From Rosa chinensis (lineage: Eukaryota > Streptophyta > Magnoliopsida > Rosales > Rosaceae): a stretch of DNA of 64,000 nt. The position numbers and the translations under genes were made by a program. Each line of letters starts with the position of its first letter. Position 1 is the first letter of the stretch. Positions 23,332-34,153 of this stretch are shown here, in pieces. The DNA lies in NCBI RefSeq assembly GCF_002994745.2, contig NC_037093.1, positions 47,906,384-47,970,383 on the forward strand. Direction: 5' to 3'. The notes beneath the pieces were generated by a model. That model worked only from the letters and a program-made list of their open reading frames with translations, had not been told where the DNA came from and searched no databases.

Positions 23332-23480
23332 CTTATTTCTATGTTCTTGGACAAAGTTAGTACTGTTTGGAAGCCAGTTGGGTCTGTTTCTTCTGGTCGA
23401 TGAACATTCTCGACTCACACCCCGAGTCTACTGGAAGTGCTGAATGCTTACTATCTGAATTGTAAGGGCCACAAACATGC
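23332..23480 (+). pseudogene. LINE fragment, right part
   Basis: Joined in phase with 22719-22800 it continues the zf-RVT block as a CSWTK...FGSQLG-type segment, after which the frame decays. The right limit is approximate. Confidence 0.45.
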
Positions 23481-24512
23481 AGTTAAAGCTACTATTTTGA
23501 AAGCAATCTCCTCACCACAACCAAACCCTCCCCTTTCTCCTCCCCTGGTTTTGGGTTGCTGGTGATTGGGTTTTTTAATGTTTTAAGTAGTTTCTTGGCT
23601 TCAGTAGCCTTACTTTTATCAATCATTCAGTCTGTTTCAGACAAAAAAGAAAACAAAATTCTTGATGCAGAAAGATTTGATTAAATAGCTATTTTTATCT
23701 TGGGAGAATATGGAAGAGAAACAATTTTCTTCATCTTTTAGAGAATAGAAGCAAGAGAAACTGAGTTTCTTGACTGGAGATGAAGATTGCTTTCAGAGAT
23801 GTTGAATAAAAAGAGAAACGACAGGATATATTTTTCTTTCAGAAAAATAGAAGAAAGATAACATACCCAGAGAAATGTGCTTTCAATCTGCAAAACCTTT
23901 GCTCCGATTCTTGATTCTGCAAAACGTTTTGCAGAGGATGAAGTTGAACTATGGAGGTTTGCTTACCGATTAGAGCTGTTTGTAAATTGTGAAATGAGTG
24001 GGGTTTTAAAGAATTGAAACCAACTAACCGATTACAGCTTTGGCGGCAAAGTTTGTGTTTGTTAGGAAACCAGCAAAGTGGCACGTGCGAATGTGCGATG
24101 TATAATTCAATCAAATTACTTCTTTTTTTCTTTTTCTTTTTTCTTCGGTTAATAAAATTAATCAAACGACTGATTGTGAGTGCTATTTTGTGTGAAGTAT
24201 TGTTAAAAGTTTAGTTCTATTTTGCCATTTTCGTAAGGCCTCTTGAAGTACTTGCATCGAAGGAACAATTTCTCAACCCGGTTGAATATACAAGCATTTA
24301 GGATCTCAATCAGTTCTGGAAAATGCAAACAATATCTTTTTTGCTTAGCTGCGAAGATGGCTACAGATCGAGATTTCAAGCAGTAATTTTGATATGGATC
24401 GTGCTGGTAATTTTAGAGAAGAAGATTTTCTTCAATTGTGTGAGGAATTGACGGAGACTCAACTTCAACTCATGAAAATTCTTCCAAAAACATCATCGGT
24501 GGCCAGTTCCAG
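23481..24512. other. Intergenic or intron; no supported gene
   Basis: There are A-rich and T-rich runs (near 23645 and 24120-24150). At 24360-24505 the plus strand encodes an exon-like stretch (DMDRAGNFREEDFLQLCEEL) with no recognisable family, cut by the LTR fragment at 24513. Confidence 0.4.
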
Positions 24513-25046
24513 TGTAACGTCCCTAACCTAAATTTATCAGTTTACGAGTTTTTTGATCGGTAAACCACATTTACATTTACTTTTTAGCTCCATTTCGACC
24601 TTTTAGGGGGCCCTAAAAGTTGACTTTTTGTTTGGGTTTAATTTGAGAAAATTTTCTTCATGAAAGTTGTAGATAATATTAAACCGAACGTGTGCATATG
24701 TGGTACGTAAAAATCGGAGTTCGTATACGAAAGTGATAAGAGAAAAGGTAAAGTTACTGTTCATGATAATTTCCTATATATATGGAAAGTTACTATGGTA
24801 GATCAGATTGGTAATTCTCTCTCTCCTCTCCGTTCTCTCTCCCCGACCCTGTTAGCTTTGGCAGGCGGTTTATTCCTCGTTCGGCAATGGATTTGGACAA
24901 GGCCTGCAGCTATGGAACCCTCTCTTCCTCCTCTTCACGTCTGTATTTTGGTGGTGCGATTTGGGCCGTAGGGGGTGCAGCAAGGCGGTGACTGCGGTGG
25001 CATTTCAGGTCTCCGGCAATTTTCAGCCGTTCCACCACCCATAGCA
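24513..25046 (+). mobile_element. 5' part of a Tekay-like gypsy LTR (fragment)
   Basis: It begins TGTAACGTCCC like the LTR at 40109 and shares the promoter-proximal block at about 24606-24740 (gaaagttgtag ... catatgtggtacgtaaaaatc), followed by a CT-rich start region near 24818. It stops abruptly at about 25046 where an LTR of opposite orientation begins, so it is truncated. The break is placed to within about 50 bp. Confidence 0.6.
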
Positions 25047-27057
25047 TGAGTCCTCATTCAATTCAATCTCAAATCCACAATTATACATATAATAATATAA
25101 AACCTCCCATGGTTATTAGAGCAGTCTAAAAAAAGGAGATAAAATACACAAAGTAGTAACCTACAGAAGATAGGTTGCAGTGGTGGTGCTAAGCCTCAAC
25201 TCCTAAGTTGAGCTGCTACACTACAAACTGGGCATTTGAAAACAAAGGGCCCAGGGGGGGGAAATATATAAAAACGTTAGCGTGTGTAGACAAAAATAAA
25301 TATTTCATAAACAATCGAAAATAAAATAATTTAATACTTTCCCTCATTAATCATTATTTGTAAAGTCCAATGCATGCAATATTTATTAAATAAATATTTT
25401 TCTCGCAACAACAAAATTCATGAGAACATTCCAGCCCCGCTTGTTAAAAGAAATTGAACTAGCCTCGCTAGTCAAATAAACATAAAATAAGGGGAACATG
25501 AATATTACCATACAACGAAGGAGTCTCCCAGACTCGGTCGGAGCCTCCTAGGTTCTATCCATGACTTGGACCCACAAATACAAAGTAAGTGAGGAGGAGC
25601 GAGGAGGAGAACCAAACAAACAACTTATATCAACCCAAGTATGGTGAAGAAAATCATTCAAAAACCAATAAATCCATAAAGGTTCCCCAAATTTCGCAAT
25701 AAAGTCACGAGAAAATAAATATATTCCAATGACGTGGCCCCGCACGCCAAAATATTCCCGAATTCATAAACAAATAGGCGAGAATAAAAAAAATATGTAA
25801 TTCTATAGGAAATCTCATTTCCATAAATAATCCGGAAATATTATAATTTACGTAAAAAGGTAAAATAAATTCCAGAATCGCCTTGGAAAATAATTCGTCA
25901 AATATTCCAACATAAATCACAAGTTCAAAATCGAGCATAACAAACTTTAATTCGAAAGTCCAATCGATATAACAATAAATATTTAAATCTGATTAATATG
26001 CTCGATAATTTAAAACAATAATTTAAATCACAATTCCATTTCCTGAATCATAATCGAGATAAATTATAATCAATTTTCAAAAATCATCATTTGCAAGTGA
26101 GACCATGTGATAAATTGATATCAAATTCCCGAAAATAAATCATAAGTCAAAGATGTGATAAAATAATAAATAAATAAGTAAATCATTAATTCGGGAAAAA
26201 TCATCGTATGCATCATTGTTTAAAAATAAAAGTCCACTAACAGTATATGGCTAAGCTTGCCGTCTATCTGAATTTTCCTCGTGATGGTCCTCTTCACGTC
26301 CTGTACAATACAACTTTTATAAATAATTAAGCATAGAACATAAATTAAATTTACGATAATTAGAAATTAAAATTTCAAACGTCTCCTCTAAGCCCAACGC
26401 CTTCAATCCTTATCAGATTCCATCCGAACTTGACCAATAATATTGATTCGTCAATTTACAAATTCTAGGAAAAATTAGAGAGAAATCCGACAGTCGGATT
26501 CTCGTAAATCGATGATCGAAATTCTACATTTCCGGAAATTCACAATCAATACAAAACTCCTCCGATCTTCACTACGAACATATGTACATAAATCTATGCC
26601 TTACGCACCCACAACCCACGTGCTGCTGGCAGACTTCAAACCAGGGCACCAAAATCCAGTTACAACATCTTCTCAACATTCTAAACATTTTTCTCAACTA
26701 CCACCAAGCCGTAAAACACCTAGAATTGCCGAAATCAATGCAAATAGTAAATACCCGATTTTGAATAGTGAAAATTTCAAACTTTTAATTCTTTCTCCAC
26801 GCTTCAAATTGCTTCAAGAGACTTGGCGGAATTCTTTAGCAAAGAATGGGCTTTCCAAAATGACCGGAATCGGGAGAAATCTAAGAATTTATCAAACTTT
26901 CACAGTGAACTTTAGAGGCTCAATTTGCAAAATTCTAGCCAAATCGCTGTGAGCCATCACATGAGCATGTGCGGGAGGAGGAGGCAGTCCTAACCAAACT
27001 TGTGGCGCGTCGATTGGTGGCCGAATGGGGGAGTTATGCTGGAAAAAGAAAACTGTT

Positions 27058-27059
<2 letters not shown>

Positions 27060-27122
<63 letters not shown>

Positions 27123-27125
27123 CGA
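27060..27125. repeat. GA microsatellite
   Basis: About thirty GA units, inside the leader-like part of the minus-strand LTR; the related LTRs have a shorter CT-rich stretch at the same place. Confidence 0.9.
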
Positions 27126-27227
27126 GACAGCGAGAGAGTTACCCGGATAGTTCTGACCTACCACAGTAACTTTTCAAATATATACTAAATTACCATAAAC
27201 AGTAAGTTTGATTTTTCGCTTATAACA

Positions 27228-29084
27228 TGATTACACGCATTTTTATGTGCGTTATTAGTTCTAAACGCTAAATTTAAGCTAATCTCTAAAGTAATTATTA
27301 TGTAATTAATATATTTTTATTTATATTGTAGTAAATAAGCGGAGTTGTAGATTTCGAAAGAAGTTGTGTGAAATTGGAGGAAAATGGGGTTTCCGACAAA
27401 AGGACGAAAAGTCAACTGGTCGACTTGGTAACTTGGCCCGATAGCATGAAGTCCAAGGCCCAAGATCAAAGAAGCACAATAAAAGACCTAAGCCCACTTG
27501 TATTACATCTTTGTATTCAAATTTCAAATTCAAAATGGATGTAATAACAATAATAATAGTGGACCATACCTCACACACATCACACATGTGGATGAGATAT
27601 TTATTTGTGTTCACGCTAGTCACACACTCACTTACACTGTTACCCTCCGGTTTTCTTTATATTTTCCAAAATGTTTTCTAATCTTCTAATTCTCTACATT
27701 TTTATTATAGGTTGTTTTAGTCTTTTCATTTTACCCATTTTCTATTTGTTTTTGAGCCCTTGGATCTAGGGTACAAGTCCAATCTTGACCCTTTAACCCA
27801 AGGGGGTATTTAAGCACCTTTGCACACACATTTCACAAGCGTAAGACCCATTTTCTACACCCTAGGCCTTTTGGCCGAATTTGGGACTTCTTTCCTCTCA
27901 TCTTCCTCCATTTTCCATACTTTCTTTAGTTTTTTAGTTTTATTTTAGGAATTTGAAGGATTACTCACCCAAACCTTCAAGGATTTATCAAAGGCTTCTA
28001 CCTCTACAAGATTCAAGACTTGGGTAATTGTGGGAGTTGTAATTCAAGGATAGTCATGATAGCTATCTAGCTATTTGTGGCTACCCTTGTTTTCTCCTAC
28101 ACTTCTTTTCTCTTTTCTCTTTGAATTTTGTAATCTTGATGCATGTCTATGATTATGGGGTGTGAGTAATTTCCTTGTTGGTGGTTAGGGTTGTGTGCTC
28201 TAGCCCAAATTTTGTGTAAAAGATGTTTAATTTAATGTAATGATGCAATTTTCATATGATGGATGCTTATATCTATTTTTGTTGGGTTAAAATGCATGTT
28301 TAGGAGCCTAGTCAACTCTAGGGTGTGTATTTTGAGCATGTCTACGATGGAGTTAGAGGCTTGACCCCCTCAAATTTCTAAGCTAGAAACCTTCAATTTC
28401 GTATTTGAGGGGTTATAAGCATGGCGATTTACACTAGTTGCGTGATTGCGCAGGTGAGTTGCTTAGTAGTCTAATTCCTCGATCTCTAGGCCTCTTGATG
28501 TGAATTAGGGACCCTTGAACCGGCTCTAATTTATGTCAAGTGAGTTCCTACAACCCTTGAACCGGAGTAGGAATACTATGAAAGGGAATTTTGGTCCTTG
28601 AGCCTTGAACTGCCTTGGATGCGACTATCGCTAAAGTAGGAGATTTGCATCTATATTATATTAGCTTCCGACACATAGAATTTGGGTGAAGGAACCTCCC
28701 TAACACTCGGCATTCCAATTTATTTGGTTATACTTTTATTAATTTCTTTGCATTTTTAATAATTGCTTTACATTTTATCACATTTTGTTAATCTAAAATT
28801 CTCTCTCAAAATATTGAACTCCAATTCATTGTAAATAATCATCACTAGGCTCTTAGTTATGATTAGGCTTTGGTGAAAATCAAAGCCGAGCATTGCTAGA
28901 GCTTGGTGCCTTAGATTAGTATTTTTATTTTATTTTATTTTTCTGTTCTTTGCTTAGTGACTTTAGTTCCAACTACCCAAGGATTGTGGGTTAGCCACTA
29001 ATCCCTGTGGTACGATAATTTTGGGCTTAATACTTCCCTATCTTGATAATGATACGCATGCTTGAGTAAATGTGCATAAAGTCA
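27228..29084 (+). mobile_element. Solo LTR, Athila-like family, copy 1 (1,857 bp)
   Basis: It begins TGATTACACGCA and ends CATAAAGTCA, flanked by TAACA and TAACT (one mismatch). The last 250 bp (TTAGCCACTAATCCCTGTGG...GGGCTTAATACTTCCCTATC) resemble the end of Athila-type LTRs. A second copy in the other orientation spans 48023-51097, and their lengths agree once a MULE in the latter is removed. No internal region, so a solo LTR formed by recombination is the simplest reading. The family name is tentative. Confidence 0.75.
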
Positions 29085-29337
29085 TAACTTTCGCATACGA
29101 ACTTCGATTTTTACGTACCACATATGCACGAACTTGGTTTGACGTCCTCTACGACTTTCATAAAGAAAATTTTCTCAAAACTTGACCCGAACAAAAAGTC
29201 GACTATTAGGGCCACTAATAGTATCAAAATGTTCTAAAAAGTAAAAGAGTTGTCGTTTACCTTTCAATGATTAGTAAACAATAAAAATTTAGGTTCGGCT
29301 CGTAATAGTCAGGTTGGCCTATGGATTCGGGGTTACA

Positions 29338-30389
29338 GATTGTAACCTCAGTGTAGTATCAGATGCCATAACCTTGGCCAGGTGACGAGCTACGATTCAG
29401 TCAAAGCTCTGGTATGTCTGCCAATGTACTGCTTGGGGGATGACTTTGTGTTATTATGCTCATGAGTTCATGTTTTGTAAAAGAGAGTGTCGGGTGTGTA
29501 TTTTCTTTATTGTCCAGGTTGGACCAAAATTTCTTGTTGATTTGTGAGGTTAACATTCTATATGATTTCGGGGTGTGACTTGCGTTGTGTTTTTTGGGAA
29601 GAGAATATGGGATTTTTTAAGGAATCATGGTGGGTGTTTTCTTTATTTTATGGTCCAGGAAGGACATGGGTGTTGCATTTAAAAGGTGAAAGTTTTTAAT
29701 TGAGTTGAAAAGACGATTTCTTGATTTTAAAGTGAGTTGTTTATTTTCCTTATTTATTTTTCTTTTTCATCTTTATTGTTGAGTTTTAAGTAATCTCCTG
29801 AACTAAAATATATGCAAGGATTACTATGATTCTTTTGTTTGACTTTAATGTGATCTCCTAAACTAATTTTTTATGCGGGGATTACTGTATTTCTTAAATT
29901 GTTGTCCTTAAGTCATAAATGAATTCCGGTGACTCCAGCCACCGATTGGCTTGCATGTGGTATGAAACCTCATCTTCTCGTCATGGTCTACATACCTGTG
30001 TGATTAGTTTCAGAATTCGATTAGGTTCTGATGATTTTTGTTTTTGGGAATTCTCGGCTCCGTCGCGGTTCCTCGACTCCAGTGACTTTTCCGGCTCTTC
30101 TCAGCTTAGTCCTGGCTTCGTTGCATCTGTAGAAGAAAGCTGACCATGATTGGAGTTGGAAGTCACGAACTTGCTGGGTTGTAGGCATTGAATCCTCTGT
30201 CCATCTTCAAACCAGTTTCGGCAGTGTTGGGAAACTGAGTTCGGGGCTGGAATATAGATGAGGGCAATATAGGTAAATGATCTCAACTTCTGAAATCTCT
30301 TAATCTAAAGCATCACTTTTGCAACTTGTGGATTATAACATTGGGAAGTGGGAGATTGAATTATAATCCATAATCTCGTGTTTTACCAA
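29338..30389. other. No supported gene
   Basis: AT-rich with scattered short frames (29919-30143 plus, 30286-30101 minus) that match nothing I know. It separates the LTR from the LINE and may include unrecognised old repeats. Confidence 0.4.
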
Positions 30390-31096
30390 ACACCTCATCC
30401 AGCTGCTGAGATTGGGTACATAAGGGACAGATTGCAGATCCTTTATTCACTGCCTATGACTCAGGTATACCAGGAGGAATGCTTTTATCTGCATTCTAGG
30501 TTAGAAGGGCTTTTAGCTAAGGAGAGTGCATATTGGAGGCAACGCTCTAAGGTGTCTTAGCTTACAGATAGGGATAGAAACACAAAGTATTTCCATCGGA
30601 AGGCTTCCAATCGTAGAGCTAAGAACAGATTATTTGGTTTGTTTGATCACAATGGGGTCTGGCAGGATTCTATGAAAGGAATGGAAGAGGTTGTCTTGCG
30701 TTATTTCACTGGATTGTTTAAGGCAAATGATGTTAACTATATTCATATGCAGAGTGTGGTTGAATTGGTGCAACCAAAGGTGACTGCGGAGATGAATGCT
30801 GATTTGTGTGCTCCATACTCAGCAGCTGAGATAAAAGCTGCTCTCTTTCAGATGTATCCTACGAAGGCCCCTGGTCCTGATGGGATGCCACCTTTATTTT
30901 TTCAAAAATATTGGGAGATTGTGGGAAGTGATGTAGTGTCTGCTGTTCAACACTTTTTGCATACTGGTCAATTTCTTGGTGAGATTAACTATACACATAT
31001 TTTTTTAATTCCGAAGGTGAAGGATCCTATTTCGGTATCGGATTTGAGGCCTATAGCTTTATGCAATGTGTTGTAAAAAATATGTTCTAAAGTGAT
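30390..31096 (+). pseudogene. LINE ORF2: linker and N-terminal RT
   Basis: The frame at 30378-30560 carries the linker that precedes RT (ESAYWRQRSKVS, then a stop where Trp is usual). A second frame from 30639 continues with LFGLFDHNGVWQDS-type sequence and the first RT blocks, YPTKAPGPDGMPPLFFQKYW and HIFLIPKVKDP...DLRPIALCNV. A TAA at about 31074 replaces the Tyr codon of the usual CNV-x-YK block. Twenty bases later the frame is broken by a solo LTR and resumes at 31606. Confidence 0.85.
31092..31096. other. Left target duplication (GTGAT) of the solo LTR in the LINE
   Basis: GTGAT here and at 31606-31610; the wider AGTGATT also matches on both sides, so the exact border can slide by one or two bases. 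Confidence 0.8.
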
Positions 31097-31605
31097 TCTA
31101 CCTACATGTGCATTTGCAAGCATAATTAGCTATAAAGAGCCACGCTCATTACACCGCCAGAGGTACCAACTCCCACCAAAGGAGTGACCTACCAAAGCAC
31201 AGCCAGGCGGGCTACCGCTTGAGCCCTGGATCTCCCCCAGATCACTGTTGACGCGCCGCCACACGCCGCGCCAAGATAGCATCAGAAGCTCAGGACATTG
31301 GGAATCGAAGCACATCAGTCTCACATCAAAAACAAGAAGAAGATCAGTCTTCTCCTCACCTATAAAAGGTCCTCTCCTCTCTCCTCATTAATTACGCATT
31401 TACTACTCATTTATTGTTATGTTGTCTATATGCATCGACTGACTTAGGCATCGGAGAAGTGAAGACCGCCCAACGCGGTCTCCCTCTGACACCCTGTCTT
31501 TCATTTAACAACTAGCGAAGATCACCAAGTCCTCAGAGTAGCGGTCCGCCCATCGGACCCACATTAAACGAAGGTTCGGCTACCACTGGACTTTGAGCAT
31601 TAACA
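31097..31605. mobile_element. Solo LTR inserted in the LINE RT (509 bp)
   Basis: The 509-bp insert is flanked by 5-7 bp direct repeats and ends in CA (ATTAACA). It contains a TATAAAAGG box at about 31362 and, like the gypsy LTR at 3079, a stretch of the form GGCATCGGAGAAGTG...CGGT followed by a Pro/Cys-rich-codon end. This suggests a related Tat-type LTR, plus orientation. Its first bases are TC rather than TG. Confidence 0.7.
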
Positions 31606-32335
31606 GTGATTGCTAACAGGCTTAAGAAAAAATTTTCGCATATTATCTTTCCATTTCAGAGCGCTTTTATTCCAGGCAGGTTGATTACAGACAATACTCT
31701 GGTGGCAAATGAGGTGTCTCATTTTATACATAACTGTTACTCTAGCTCAGAGGGTGTTTTTTCTTTGAAGTTGGATATGAGCAAAGCATATGATCGGATG
31801 GAATGGAGTTTTCTAGAAGCGGTGCTGTACAGGTTAGGCTTTGATGAGAATTGGATTGGCCGGAGTTATCATGAAATGTGTCACTACTGTGAGGTACTCT
31901 TTTTTTATTAATGGCCAACCGAGAGGTTGTCTAACTCCTACTAGAGGACTCCGACAAGGGGACCCCTTGTCACCATATTTATTTTTACTATGTGCTGAGG
32001 TTTTCTCTGCTCTACTGGCATGTAAAGCTACTCATGGTGAGCTACAGGGGATCAAAATTTGTGAGGGTGCTCCGGTAATTCACCATCTTCTCTTTGCTAA
32101 TGATAGTCTTCTTTTTGGGAAGGCCACTCTAAGTGAATGTCAGCATATACAATCTGTTCTGAATGCTTATGAGTTGGCATCTGGTCAACAGATTAACTTT
32201 GCTAAGAGTAGCATTGTGTTCAGCAAGAGAGTTCCTGAGGCTAATAAGCTTTCTTTGGCAAGTTTTTTGGGTGTGGCCATTGAAGTCAAGCATGAGAAAT
32301 ATCTGGGCCTTCCTACTTACTTGGGGAGGAATTAG
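31606..32335 (+). pseudogene. LINE ORF2: central RT
   Basis: It resumes with NRLKKKFSHIIFPFQSAFIPGR, then LKLDMSKAYDRMEW (first catalytic Asp), a frameshift at about 31880, GLRQGDPLSPYLF and HHLLFANDSLLF. The last block is the active site, normally FADD; here the first Asp codon is AAT (32099-32101), giving Asn, which should abolish polymerisation. A TAG at 32333-32335 ends the frame in the YLGLPTYLGRN block. Confidence 0.9.
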
Positions 32336-33514
32336 AATGAATCTTTTGCTTATATAAAAGAATGCTTGAGTAAGAAACTAGCTGGTTGGCAAGGTAAGCT
32401 CTTGAGTGGAGCTGGTAAAGATTTGTTGGTTAGGGTGGTAGCGCAGGCTCTACCATCCTATGCTATGAGTTGTTTTTTACTTCCAAATAATTTTTGTGAT
32501 GATCTACATCAAATGTGCGCTAAGTTTTGGTGGGGCAGCAAACCAAATGAAAGAAAAACTCATTGGATGTCATGGAAGCCTCTTTGTCTCTCCAAAGAGG
32601 GGGGTGGAATGGGTTTCAGAGATTTCCACGCTCATAATTTAGCCTTGCTTGCCAAGCAAGGATGGAGACTGATACGGTATCCGGGTTCTTTGGTGAGTCG
32701 GTTATTTAAAGCTCGTTATTTTCCACACTCTTCTTTTTTAAATGCTACTACACCTACTCATGCTTCTGCTTGCTAGAGAGGAATATTTGCTGCTAAATCA
32801 GTGTTACAAGCGGGTCTTAGATGGCAGGTTGGAAACGGTACTTCTATTCGGATTTGGGATCATCCTTGGATTCCAAGGCCGAATTTGTTTCGTCCAATAA
32901 GGTATGGTCCCTCTCCTCTAGTGCTAGTTAGCGATCTGATGGTGGATGGTCATTGGAACAAAGAGCTTATTTCTGAAAATTTTCCTGCGGATGAAGCTTT
33001 ACTAATTTGCTCCATTCCGTTTAGTAGAAGCATTGTTCCGGATAGACCAATTTGGCATTTTGATATGAAATGTCTGTTTACTACAAAGAGTGCATATAAA
33101 ATTGTATTTGCTTCCCTACATCCCATGCTCACTAGTGGCTCTTCCTCTAATTCCAATCCGAGTCATTGGAAGTTTATTTGGGCAGCTCCTATCCCTGGAA
33201 AGGTTAAGGTACATGTTTGGAAAGTTTGTGCTTCTATACTCCCAACTGCTTCTCAACTCAGAAGTAGAAAAGTCCCAGTTGAGGATGGTTGTTTGTTCTG
33301 TAACTCAGAAGAGGAGACCCTATCTCATGTTAGTAGGGAGTGTTGTTTTATGCGTGATGTCATTGGGTTGGCACCAGATTTGCTTCCGGTTTTGCATACT
33401 CCACCAACCTCTTTGCTAGATTGGCTTGCTCTATGTTATACTCTAGTCACACCTCGTGCTTTTGTTTTTTTGCTGATGTTGTTGTGGGGGGTGTGGAAAG
33501 AGAGAAACCAATGA
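32336..33514 (+). pseudogene. LINE ORF2: thumb and zinc-binding zf-RVT region
   Basis: From 32366: LAGWQGKLLSGAGKDLL and KFWWGSKPNERKTHWMSW, the usual post-RT blocks, ending in a stop at about 32774. From 32801: WQVGNGTSIRIWDHPWIP and the zinc-binding block (HWKFIWAAPIPGKVKVHVWK, CLFCNSEEETLSHVSRECCF). The final stop at 33512-33514 interrupts the linker to RNase H. Confidence 0.88.
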
Positions 33515-33538
33515 CTTTGTGTTGGAAAGGAAAGGACT

Positions 33539-34110
33539 GTGCAACAGGTCTTTTGTCATACTAATTCTATATTGCATTCATATGTGGTAGCCAGACATAG
33601 TGTGACACCTAGATTGGGGAGGCAGGTTAAGCCGTGGAGTCCTCCTCCTGTAGGTTGGCTTAAGGTGAATATCGATGGTGCCTTTGATCAAGGCACATGT
33701 CAGGGAGGGTTAGGGATAGTAGTCAGAGATGCAGATAGCACAGTGGTGGCAGGTGCTTGCGGTCAGTGTTCTGATGTGTTGCAGCCAATAGTGATGGAGG
33801 CCTTGGCAAGCAGATTAGCTTGCAAGCTAATGGAGGAGAATTCTCTAGCTCCAGTTATTTTGAATCAGACTGCCTGCAGTTGGTTCAAGCTATCCAAGCT
33901 GATGGAGATGATACCTCACAGTTGGGTAGAATTGTTGATGACATTTCTTTGTCTATTTCTTATTTAGCTGGTTCTTTTTTCTCTCATGTTTATAGAGAAT
34001 CAAATATGCTAGCTCACAAGCTAGCTAAGTATGCTTTGGCTTCAGGATTGCAGATTTCTTGGAGTGGGCATGTCCCTCCTAGACTTAGCAATTTATTTTG
34101 TAACAATTAG
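33539..34110 (+). pseudogene. LINE ORF2: C-terminal RNase H
   Basis: KVNIDGAFDQGTCQGGLGIVVRD gives the first catalytic Asp and the usual plant LINE RNase H start; EALASRLAC holds the Glu. The frame shifts near 33840 and the rest, SDCLQLVQAIQ...HVYRESNMLAHKLAKYAL, is in another frame ending at 34110. In ESNMLAHKLA the last acidic position (usually N-x-x-A-D/H) is His. Confidence 0.88.
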
Positions 34111-34153
34111 TACTTCTCAATGAAATATGACGTCCTCTCTTTCAAAAAAAAAA

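Larger units (their letters stand above)
25047..29337 (-). mobile_element. Tekay-like gypsy LTR, minus orientation, split by a nested solo LTR
   Basis: On the minus strand the LTR starts at 29337 (TGTAACCCCG), runs to 29085, is interrupted, and resumes at 27227 down to about 25047. Its parts align in order with the LTR at 40109-42737: promoter block, ACTGTGGTAGGT near 27165, and the TTCAAATGCCCAGTTTG segment near 25230. About 200 bp of the 3' end are missing at 25047. The frames inside it (26512-26952, for example) are not genes. No internal coding region is attached. Confidence 0.7.
30390..34153 (+). mobile_element. 5'-truncated plant LINE (L1-type) with a nested solo LTR
   Basis: ORF2 pieces follow in the right order: end of the endonuclease-RT linker, RT, thumb region, zf-RVT and RNase H, then a short 3' untranslated region ending in an A-run at 34144-34153. 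The 5' end (endonuclease and ORF1) is missing, as usual for LINE insertions. The left border is approximate and I could not match a target duplication. Stops and frameshifts show it is dead. Confidence 0.9.

Noticed and set aside
26512..26952. 146-codon plus-strand frame
   Set aside because: It lies antisense within the minus-strand Tekay-like LTR and has no family resemblance.
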